Origin: an uncultured Gemmatimonadota bacterium | GTDB taxonomy: Bacteria; Gemmatimonadota; Gemmatimonadetes; Gemmatimonadales; GWC2-71-9 | DNA: 5,184 nt | Direction of reading: 5' to 3' | NCBI GenBank assembly: GCA_946479825.1 | Contig: CAMLHU010000172.1 | Span: 1-5,184, forward strand | Shown here: in pieces, positions 1-5,184 of the stretch | Layout: each line of letters begins with the position of its first letter | Position numbering within the stretch: position 1 is the stretch's first letter | Program-made: the position numbers and the translations under genes | Notes under the pieces: model-generated | Told to the model about the DNA's origin: nothing | What the model saw: only the letters and a program-made list of their open reading frames with translations | Database searches by the model: none

Positions 1-498
1 GTCGGCGCGCGGGGGGACAGCCTCCAGATCTTCAACGGCAAGGACTTCTCCGCCCGCCCGGAGGTGCGCATGGCGATCCTCGACGGCACCGCGGGGGAGC
101 GGTCGGGCGACACCCGGTACATCCGGTTCCCGTTCGGGGACGTGAGCACGCTCTCGACCCTGGCCGACCGGCTGGAGAGCGACGGACCGCGGCGGTTCCC
201 GATCGACGCGGCGGAGGTGCTGGGGCCGGAGCTCGACTACGACGAGTTCCGGGTGACCCTGCCGACCGGGTGGACCGTGGACCTGCCGCCCGACGTCCGC
301 CAGACGAGTCCCTTCGGCACGTACGAATCGCACTACGCCTTCGACCACGGCACCCTGGTGCTGACCCGGACGACGCTCGGCGCCCGCGGCGTGTATCCGC
401 CGTCACGGCTCCCGGACCTCACCGCCTGGCTCCGGGCCGTGGCGCGCGACAACGTGCATTTCATCGTGGTGCATCCGCCGGCGGGCACCACGCCCTGA
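1..498 (+). CDS. C-terminal part of a DUF3857/transglutaminase-like protein (5' end outside window)
   Basis: The frame is open from the first base, so this is the last 165 codons of a longer gene; the GTG at 64 is an internal codon, not a credible start. The visible part reads as a beta-rich C-terminal domain. A segment RFPIDAAEVLGPELDYDEF is followed by 'VTLPTGWTVDLPPDV', then 'FGTYESHYAFDHGTLVLTR', and ends with a helix 'LPDLTAWLRAVARDN' and strand 'VHFIVV'. This order (a 'P.GW.v.LP..v' strand, a 'G.y...y....g.l...R' strand pair and a terminal 'yp.l..fl..v..d' helix) is what I know from the C-terminal region of large periplasmic or secreted proteins with an N-terminal DUF3857 and a central transglutaminase-like domain. 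The catalytic Cys-His-Asp part would lie upstream and cannot be judged. No biochemical role is assigned. It is separated from the next gene by 86 bases, so it probably belongs to a different transcription unit. Family assignment is by pattern memory and moderately sure. Confidence 0.7.
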   Translation, partial: VGARGDSLQIFNGKDFSARPEVRMAILDGTAGERSGDTRYIRFPFGDVSTLSTLADRLESDGPRRFPIDAAEVLGPELDYDEFRVTLPTGWTVDLPPDVRQTSPFGTYESHYAFDHGTLVLTRTTLGARGVYPPSRLPDLTAWLRAVARDNVHFIVVHPPAGTTP

Positions 499-533
499 CC
501 GGCGGGACGTTCGGGAACAGGGGGCCGCTCCGT

Positions 534-539
534 TAGATT
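534..539 (+). promoter_or_regulatory. Possible -10 element (TAGATT) of a leaderless-type promoter for the helicase operon
   Basis: TAGATT matches the TANNNT core of bacterial -10 boxes and is a small AT-rich island in very GC-rich surroundings. Transcription starting about seven bases after it would begin at or next to the ATG at 546, the usual geometry of leaderless transcripts. No good -35 hexamer is visible 16-18 bases upstream. It lies in the only intergenic gap before the helicase operon, which supports a promoter here, but the call rests on one hexamer. Confidence 0.35.
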
Positions 540-545
540 GCGCGG

Positions 546-578
546 ATGCGGCCCCGTCCCGTTCCCCCCGCGGCCTGA
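546..578 (+). other. Possible 10-codon upstream ORF (MRPRPVPPAA) before the helicase
   Basis: An ATG seven bases past the -10-like TAGATT opens a ten-codon frame rich in Arg and Pro that ends in TGA six bases before the helicase GTG start, and in the same frame as it. No Shine-Dalgarno sequence precedes the helicase GTG, so translation of this mini-ORF followed by re-initiation is one way the helicase could be translated. It may equally be chance: ten GC-rich codons are easy to obtain. If the TGA were a sequence error, the helicase would simply start at 546. No function is claimed. Confidence 0.25.
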
Positions 579-584
579 CCCACC

Positions 585-3095
585 GTGTCCCATCCCCGCC
601 TTCCCGACCAGGTCCGTGCGCTCATCGCCGGCGAGATCGCCTCCGCGCGCGGGCGGGAGGTCGCGTTCGTGGCCGAGGTGGGGCCGGACGGCGTGATCAC
701 CGCGGCGCGGGCCGTGGCGCGCGGGACCGTGGACCAGGTGCTCGCGCTGCCCGGCATCTACCGGGCGGGCGAGATGATGCTGCACAACCATCCCGGCGGG
801 CTGCTGGAGCCCTCGGTGGCCGACCTCAACATCGCCGCGCGCCTCCACGACGCCGGGGTCGGGTTCGGCATCGTCAACAACGAGGCCACCGACCTGTACG
901 TGGTGGTCGAGGTGCCGCGGACCCGTCCGCTCACGCGGCTCGACGCCCTGGAGGTGGCCGACCTGCTCGGCGAGCGGGGCCCCGTCGCCGCGGCGCTGGG
1001 GCAGCACGAGGACCGCCCCAGCCAGCGGCACATGGCGGCGTACATCGCCGACGCGTACAACGACGGCGGTGTGCTCCTGCTCGAGGCGGGGACCGGGGTG
1101 GGGAAGTCGTTCGCCTACCTGGTGCCGGCCATCCGCTGGGCGTTCGCCAACGGCGAGCGCACGGTGGTGAGCACCAACACCATCAACCTGCAGGAGCAGC
1201 TGGTCGCCAAGGACCTCCCGCTCCTGCGCGACGCCCTCGCCGAGGGCGACCGGGCGCCGACGTTCGCGCTGCTCAAGGGGTGGCGCAACTATCTCTGCCT
1301 GCTGCGCCTGCAGCAGGCGGGGCAGGCGCAGGGGTCGCTCCTCGAGCCTGACAAGCACGAGGAGCTGATCCGCATCACCGCGTGGGCGGCGCGGACCGCG
1401 GACGGCTCGCTCAGCGACCTGCCGGCGCCGCCCACGCCGGAAGTGTGGGACGAGGTGAGCGCGGAGGCCGACCTCTGCCACCGGCTGGAGTGCCCCCACT
1501 TCAATCGGTGTTTCCTCTTCAGCGCCCGCCGCAAGGCCGCCGAGGCGGACGTGGTGGTGGTCAACCATCACCTCCTCGCGGCCGACCTCTCGGTGCGCCA
1601 GGCGGCCAACAACTGGCAGGAGGCGGCGGTGCTGCCGCCCTACAAGCGCCTGGTCCTCGACGAGGCGCACCACCTCGAGGACGTCGCGGCCGGCCACCTG
1701 GGCGCCCAGGTCTCGAGCCGCGGTGCGCGCCGTCTGCTCGCGCGGCTCGAGCGGAACGGCCGCGGCCTGGTCCCCGCGCTCGGCGCCGAGCTCGCGAAGC
1801 AGGACGACCTCCTGAGCCGGGCCAGCCTCGACCTGCTCACCCAGCGGGTCGGCCCCGCCGTGGGCGAGGCGAAGCGGGCGACCGACGCCCTGTTCGGCCG
1901 GCTCCACGCCCGACTCGAGCCCGAACCGGGCGGCGTGCTCCGGCTCACCGACGACTTCGCCGCCGACGAGCTCTGGAACACCGGCCTCGGCCCGGACCTC
2001 GACCGCGCCCTCGGCGCCTTCCGCCGGATCCGCGAGGACCTGGCCACCATCGCGGACCGGCTCAACGAGGCCGCCGCCAGCGAACGTCGCGACCAGCTGC
2101 TGGGCGAGAGCCGGGCGGTGGCCCGGCGGCTCGAGGCGGTCTCCGACGGGCTCAACCTGGCCCTGCGTCCGGCCGCCGGCGGGGAGCCGCGGGTGCGCTG
2201 GATGGAGCGGAGCGGGCGGAAGGGCCAGGAGGTGACGCTCGCGTCCGTGCCGCTCGACCTCGCGCCGGTGCTCCGCGAACTCCTGTTCGACAAGCTCGAG
2301 ACCACCGTGCTCACCAGCGCCACGCTCGCCGCCGGCGGCGAGTTCGACTTCCTCGAGCGCCGCCTTGGCCTCGCGGGCGACCCGTCGCCGGTCGCGGTGC
2401 GGGAGATCCTCCCCTCGCCGTTCGACTTCCCCAATCAGTGCCTCTTCGGGATCCCCGAGGACATGCCGGACCCGCGGGAGGACCCCGACGCGCACGCCGC
2501 CGCCGTGATCGACGTCGTGCGCGACCTGGCCCACGCGTCGGACGGGGGGATGTTCGTGCTCTTCACCTCGCACGCCGCGCTGCGCGACGCGGCGGCCCGG
2601 CTCCGCGGAGTGCTCGGCGAGCGGTGGCCGCTGCTGGTGCAGGGCGAGGCGCCGCGCGACCAGCTGCTGCAGCGGTTCCGCGAGCTGGGCAACGCGATCC
2701 TCCTCGGCACCGATTCGTTCTGGGAGGGCGTGGACGTGCCGGGCCGCGCGCTCCGCGCGCTGGTCCTGACCAAGCTACCTTTCAAGGTGCCGAGCGAACC
2801 GCTCACCGCGGCGCGCCTGGAGCGGCTGGCGGAGCAGGGGGAGGACGGGTTCAGCGGCTACCTCCTGCCGCACGCCGCGCTCAAGCTCAAGCAGGGGTTC
2901 GGGCGGCTCATCCGTTCCCGGCGCGACGCGGGCGTGGTGGTGCTGCTCGACCCGCGGGTGGTCCGCAAGCGCTACGGCCGGCAGGTGCTGGGCGGGTTGC
3001 CGCGGGCGGACCGGGTGGTGGGGCGGTGGCGCGAGGTGCGGACCAAGTGCGAGGACTTCTTCGCGCGCCACGGCATCGGCGCGGAGGTACCCTGA
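585..3095 (+). CDS. DinG/XPD-family Fe-S DNA helicase with N-terminal RadC-like JAB/MPN domain
   Basis: The product is an 836-residue cytoplasmic protein. Residues ~20-110 form a RadC/JAB (JAMM) type metal-binding domain: Glu25, a GTVD turn at 47-50, HNHPGG at 67-72 and Ser77-x-x-Asp80, the HxHP-x7-SxxD spacing of RadC. Residues ~140-836 are a superfamily 2 DNA helicase of the DinG type. Its motifs are Walker A EAGTGVGKS (167-175), motif Ia STNTINLQEQL (196-206), DEAHH (359-363), TSATL (577-581), FTSHAAL (660-666), GTDSFWEGVDVPG (708-720) and QGFGRLIRSRRD (770-781). Four cysteines, Cys238 in 'NYLC' and Cys298, 303 and 309, have the 5- and 6-residue spacings of the E. coli DinG 4Fe-4S ligands. 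Such helicases unwind DNA 5' to 3', including D-loops, R-loops and other repair or replication intermediates. Some relatives carry an N-terminal DnaQ-like exonuclease; here a JAB domain takes that place. The GTG at 585 is the first possible start after an in-frame TGA at 576-578 and has no visible ribosome binding site. The role of the JAB domain is unknown. The helicase assignment is very sure. Confidence 0.95.
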   Translation: MSHPRLPDQVRALIAGEIASARGREVAFVAEVGPDGVITAARAVARGTVDQVLALPGIYRAGEMMLHNHPGGLLEPSVADLNIAARLHDAGVGFGIVNNEATDLYVVVEVPRTRPLTRLDALEVADLLGERGPVAAALGQHEDRPSQRHMAAYIADAYNDGGVLLLEAGTGVGKSFAYLVPAIRWAFANGERTVVSTNTINLQEQLVAKDLPLLRDALAEGDRAPTFALLKGWRNYLCLLRLQQAGQAQGSLLEPDKHEELIRITAWAARTADGSLSDLPAPPTPEVWDEVSAEADLCHRLECPHFNRCFLFSARRKAAEADVVVVNHHLLAADLSVRQAANNWQEAAVLPPYKRLVLDEAHHLEDVAAGHLGAQVSSRGARRLLARLERNGRGLVPALGAELAKQDDLLSRASLDLLTQRVGPAVGEAKRATDALFGRLHARLEPEPGGVLRLTDDFAADELWNTGLGPDLDRALGAFRRIREDLATIADRLNEAAASERRDQLLGESRAVARRLEAVSDGLNLALRPAAGGEPRVRWMERSGRKGQEVTLASVPLDLAPVLRELLFDKLETTVLTSATLAAGGEFDFLERRLGLAGDPSPVAVREILPSPFDFPNQCLFGIPEDMPDPREDPDAHAAAVIDVVRDLAHASDGGMFVLFTSHAALRDAAARLRGVLGERWPLLVQGEAPRDQLLQRFRELGNAILLGTDSFWEGVDVPGRALRALVLTKLPFKVPSEPLTAARLERLAEQGEDGFSGYLLPHAALKLKQGFGRLIRSRRDAGVVVLLDPRVVRKRYGRQVLGGLPRADRVVGRWREVRTKCEDFFARHGIGAEVP
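3083..3088 (+). promoter_or_regulatory. Strong Shine-Dalgarno GGAGGT for the FAH-family gene
   Basis: A perfect GGAGGT lies inside the last codons of the helicase, eight bases before the ATG at 3097. It fixes that start codon and shows the gene is read from the same transcript as the helicase. Confidence 0.8.
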
Positions 3096-3096
3096 G

Positions 3097-3729
3097 ATGG
3101 CGCTGCCGTTCGCGCGGCCCGGCAAGATCGTGTGCGCCGGCCGGAACTACGCCGAGCACGCGCGCGAAATGGGGAACGCAGTGCCGACGGCGCCGGTGCT
3201 CTTTCTCAAGCCGCCGAGCGCCCTGGTCGGCCCGGGCGAGGCGATCGTGCTTCCCGCGGCGTCCACGCGGGTGGAGCACGAGGCCGAGATCGGCGTGATC
3301 GTCGGCCGGCGGCTCAGGCGGGCGGACGAGGCCGAGGCCGAACGCGCCATCGGGGCGATCACCTGCGCCAACGACGTCACCGCCCGCGACCTCCAGCGCA
3401 CCGACGCCCAATGGACCCGCGCCAAGGGGTTCGACACCTTCTGTCCGGTCGGCCCGGCCGCGGTGACGGGGCTCGACTGGCGCACGCTCGAGGTGATCGG
3501 GCGGGTGAACGGCGCGGTGCGCCAGCACGGGCGCAGCGCCGAGATGATCTTCAGCATCCCGGGACTTCTCGCGTACATCAGCGGGGTGATGACGCTCGAG
3601 CCCGGCGATCTCGTGCTGACCGGGTCCCCGGCCGGCGTCGGCCCGCTGCAGGCCGGCGACGTGGTCGAGGTGGAGATCCCCGGCGTCGGCATCCTTTCCA
3701 ACCCCGTGATCAGTGAAGAGCGATCATGA
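3097..3729 (+). CDS. Fumarylacetoacetate hydrolase (FAH) family protein, FAHD1/acylpyruvase-like
   Basis: This 210-residue protein has the length of the compact single-domain FAH enzymes (FAHD1/YcgM type). Motifs in order are GRNYAEH (15-21), FLKPPSALVGPG (36-47), the metal-binding EHEAEIGVIVG (60-70) with Glu62 and Glu64, ANDVTARD (91-98) with the third ligand Asp93, AKGFDTFCPVGP (109-120) with the conserved Lys110, and LTGSPAGVGPLQAGD (174-188) near the C-terminus. With Glu, Glu and Asp all present, a divalent metal and an active enzyme are expected. Members hydrolyse acylpyruvates such as fumarylpyruvate, decarboxylate oxaloacetate, or isomerise/decarboxylate intermediates of aromatic degradation; the sequence alone does not tell which. 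No other aromatic-catabolism gene is in view. The gene starts one base after the helicase stop behind a perfect ribosome binding site, and its stop overlaps the next start (ATGA). Family is very sure, substrate unknown. Confidence 0.93.
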   Translation: MALPFARPGKIVCAGRNYAEHAREMGNAVPTAPVLFLKPPSALVGPGEAIVLPAASTRVEHEAEIGVIVGRRLRRADEAEAERAIGAITCANDVTARDLQRTDAQWTRAKGFDTFCPVGPAAVTGLDWRTLEVIGRVNGAVRQHGRSAEMIFSIPGLLAYISGVMTLEPGDLVLTGSPAGVGPLQAGDVVEVEIPGVGILSNPVISEERS

Positions 3730-4697
3730 CCATCAAGCCTAACGCCCGCGTGAACGCCCTCCCGGGCTATCCCCTCGCCGAGATCCCGACCATCAAGCGC
3801 CGCCTGCTGGAGCAGGGGGTCGACGTCATCGACCTCGGCGCGGGCGACGCCGACTGGCCGCCGCCGAAGCCGATCATCGAGGCGCTGGTGGCCGCGCAGG
3901 ACGAGCTCAAGTACCACAAGTACGGGTTCCAGCAGGGCCTGCCGGAGTTCCGCCAGGCGGTGAGCCGCTTCGTCGAGCGGCGCTTCGGCCAGCGGTTCGA
4001 CCCGATGACCGAGGTCCTGCCGCTGGTGGGCTCGAAGGAGGGGCTCGCCCACCTGGCCTTCGGCGTCGCCTCGCCGGGCGACGTCGTGCTGGTGCCGGAG
4101 CCGGGGTATCAGGCCTACATCGGCGGGGCGGTCCTCTCGGGGTCGGAGCCGGTCATCTGCCCGCTCAAGGCCGAGAAGCAGTTCCTGCTCGACTGGGACG
4201 CGATCCCCGAGGCGACGCTCCGGAAGACCAAGCTGGTCTACCTCAACTACCCGAACAACCCGACCGCGGCCACCGCGTCGATGGAGTACCTCGAGAAGAC
4301 CGTCGCCATCTGCAAGAAGTACGGGATCCTCATCGCCTACGACAACCCGTACGTGGACGTCACGTTCGACGGGTACGTGGCGCCGAGCATCTTCCAGGTG
4401 CCGGGGGCGCGCGACGTCGCGATCGAGTTCCTGTCGCTCTCCAAGAGCTACTCGATGACCGGGTGGCGCTGCGGGATGGCGGTGGGGAGCAAGGACCTCA
4501 TCGGCATCCTCACCCGGGTCAAGAGCTACACCGACACCGGGCCCTGGCTCGCGGTGCAGAAGGCGGGCGTCACCGCGCTCGACCGGAGCGACGAGTTCGT
4601 GGTGCCGTTCCGGAACGAGTTGCAGCGCCGGCGCGACGCGGCGCTCGAGGTCCTGCGGCGCGACGGGTTCGACGTCGCGACGCCCAAGGGGGCGATG

Positions 4698-4700
4698 TAG
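4698..4700 (+). other. In-frame amber codon within the aminotransferase
   Basis: The codons around it read Gly-Ala-Met-TAG-Leu-Trp-Val-Pro, and family resemblance continues directly on both sides in the same frame. A one-base change of a Tyr codon (TAC or TAT) to TAG explains it. The three uninterrupted complete or 3'-complete genes and the downstream end of this one all terminate with TGA. Confidence 0.9.
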
Positions 4701-4895
4701 CTCTGGGTGCCGCTCCGCCGGGGGATCAAGTCGGCGGAGTTCACCCGGCGCACCCTCGAGGAGGCGGGCGTCGTGCTCCTGCCCGGAAGCGGCTTCGGCC
4801 CGGCCGGCGAGGGGTTCTTCCGGATCGCGCTCACGGTGGGGCCGGAGCGCCTGGCGGAGGGGATCGCCCGGGTCGGGAAGATGCTCGAGAAGTTC

Positions 4896-4900
4896 GAGGG
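4896..4900 (+). promoter_or_regulatory. Probable Shine-Dalgarno (GAGGG) for the TonB-like gene
   Basis: GAGGG within the aminotransferase's last codons lies eight bases before the TTG at 4909. It supports that non-ATG start and translational coupling to the aminotransferase. In DNA this GC-rich such purine runs also arise by chance. Confidence 0.4.
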
Positions 4901-4908
4901 CGCGAAGG

Positions 4909-5184
4909 TTGGCGCCAAGGCCTGACCCCGGGCCCGCCGGTCCGCGGCGCCGGTGGCCCGCCCTCGCGGCGAGCCTCCTGGCCCACGCGGTGCTGGTGGC
5001 GCTCGTGGCCGTGGCGATGCGGCGGCCGGGGAGCTTCCCCGCGCCGCCGCAATTCATCGTGCTGCCGCCCCCCGCGGCCGGCGACCGGCTCCTCCTCCCG
5101 CCATACGGCGGGCGGAGGATCCCGGCCCACAGCGGCGAGCACCGCGGCCCCGGCGGGGGCCGCACGGTGCCGAGCCGGCCGGCC
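4909..5184 (+). CDS. N-terminal part of a TonB/TolA-like membrane-anchored protein (3' end outside window)
   Basis: The frame is open to the last base (92 codons). From a TTG at 4909 it reads a basic, Pro-rich cytoplasmic start (MAPRPDPGPAGPRRR), one membrane segment at about 17-37 (PALAASLLAHAVLVALVAVA), then a proline- and glycine-rich stretch (PAPPQFIVLPPPAAG) that would lie in the periplasm. Ser22 and His26 in the membrane helix reproduce the SxxxH pattern by which TonB and TolA couple to the ExbB/ExbD or TolQ/TolR proton channel. The role would be energy transfer to outer-membrane transporters or envelope structures, but the C-terminal domain that would prove it is missing. The start is uncertain: there is no ATG before the helix; TTG 4909 has GAGGG at 4896-4900, eight bases upstream, and overlaps the aminotransferase end by 17 bases. 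GTG codons at 4990 and 4996 lie within the helix and would destroy it. Other Pro-rich single-pass proteins are possible. Confidence 0.65.
   Translation, partial: MAPRPDPGPAGPRRRWPALAASLLAHAVLVALVAVAMRRPGSFPAPPQFIVLPPPAAGDRLLLPPYGGRRIPAHSGEHRGPGGGRTVPSRPA

Larger units (their letters stand above)
3726..4925 (+). pseudogene. DapL-like class I/II PLP aminotransferase, interrupted by in-frame TAG at codon 325
   Basis: Read through the TAG, this frame gives 399 codons, the usual size for a fold-type I aminotransferase. It most resembles LL-diaminopimelate aminotransferases (tetrahydrodipicolinate to LL-diaminopimelate, for lysine and peptidoglycan) and related alanine/aspartate-type enzymes. Visible are the N-terminal 'LPGYPLAEIPTIKRR', IDLGAGDADWPPP (35-47), phosphate-site GSKEG (102-106), PEPGYQAY (124-131), YLNYPNNPT (172-180), AYDNPYVD (204-211) with PLP-contacting Asp206 and Tyr209, and SLSKSYSMTGWR (237-248) with Schiff-base Lys240. 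After the TAG the same frame continues without a shift as LWVPLRRG, then LEEAGVVLLPGSGFGP, then GEGFFRIALTV with the substrate-carboxylate Arg366, and stops at 4923-4925. The family usually has Tyr or Phe where TAG stands ('MYLW'). A product ending at 4697 would be 324 residues and lack Arg366, so probably inactive. The GTG at 4707 could only restart a 72-residue fragment. The start overlaps the FAH stop (ATGA), with a weak GAAGAG five bases upstream. It may be a true nonsense mutation, a base-call error or a suppressed amber; exact substrate is uncertain. Confidence 0.88.

Noticed and set aside
64..498. Short complete gene starting at GTG 64
   Set aside because: The frame continues open to base 1 with ordinary protein sequence upstream (SLQIFNGKDFSARPEVR), and the domain resembles the tail of a larger protein, so this is a partial gene rather than one starting at 64.
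333..2573. Long open frame on the minus strand (746 codons) opposite the helicase
   Set aside because: It is antisense to a gene with unmistakable helicase motifs, and its product is a low-complexity Arg/Gly/Glu/Val-rich string with no recognisable motif. High GC with G/C at third positions produces such open shadows.
1382..3298. Plus-strand 638-codon frame overlapping the helicase in another phase
   Set aside because: Almost entirely Arg, Ala, Gly and Pro, a typical out-of-phase reading of GC-rich coding DNA; the helicase and FAH frames explain the same bases.
4698..4700. TAG as a pyrrolysine codon
   Set aside because: Pyrrolysine is known mainly from methylamine methyltransferases. An aminotransferase with Tyr/Phe expected at this site gives no reason for it, and no pyl gene or suppressor tRNA is in view.
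4707..4925. Separate 72-residue gene after the TAG
   Set aside because: Its sequence is the C-terminal end of the aminotransferase in the same frame (GSGFGP, GEGFFRIALTV), with no ribosome binding site; it is the downstream piece of the interrupted gene.
4930..4959. GC-rich hairpin (GGGCC..CCGG / CCGG.GGCCC) just after the aminotransferase stop, as a possible terminator
   Set aside because: The stem has an internal mismatch, there is no T-run after it, and it falls inside the probable coding start of the TonB-like gene; such stems are common by chance at this GC content.
3147..5165. Long open frame on the minus strand (672 codons) opposite the FAH, aminotransferase and TonB-like genes
   Set aside because: It spans three genes with clear family motifs on the + strand; composition is Arg/Pro/Ala-rich and no domain is visible.

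Overview
This is a very GC-rich bacterial window with strong G/C preference at third codon positions. All complete, uninterrupted genes are on the + strand and end in TGA. The base composition, the tight gene packing, a leaderless-type promoter and the mix of families (DUF3857/transglutaminase-like protein, DapL-like aminotransferase, TonB-like protein) fit a Gemmatimonadota-like or similar high-GC Gram-negative organism. That assignment is an inference from style, not from a marker gene.

Layout: (1) 1-498 is the C-terminal end of a DUF3857/transglutaminase-type protein. (2) 499-584 is a short intergenic region with a possible -10 box (534-539) and a 10-codon upstream ORF. (3) 585-3095 is a large DinG/XPD-type iron-sulfur DNA helicase with a RadC-like JAB/MPN metal-binding domain fused to its N-terminus. 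(4) 3097-3729 is a fumarylacetoacetate hydrolase family (FAHD1-like) enzyme, one base after the helicase and behind a perfect GGAGGT ribosome binding site. (5) 3726-4925 is a DapL-like class I/II aminotransferase that overlaps the FAH gene by ATGA and is interrupted by an in-frame TAG at 4698-4700. (6) 4909-5184 is the start of a TonB/TolA-like membrane-anchored protein, running off the window and probably starting at a TTG inside the end of the aminotransferase.

Genes 3 to 6 have junctions of +1, -4 and about -17 bases, so they look like one translationally coupled operon. The helicase is a DNA repair/processing enzyme and the next two are small-molecule enzymes, so the grouping is not an obvious pathway. 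The two most notable points are the JAB-DinG fusion, with both active-site motif sets intact, and the single-codon nonsense interruption of an otherwise well-conserved aminotransferase. No RNA gene, mobile element, CRISPR array or convincing terminator was seen, and no stretch over 300 bases lacks a gene.
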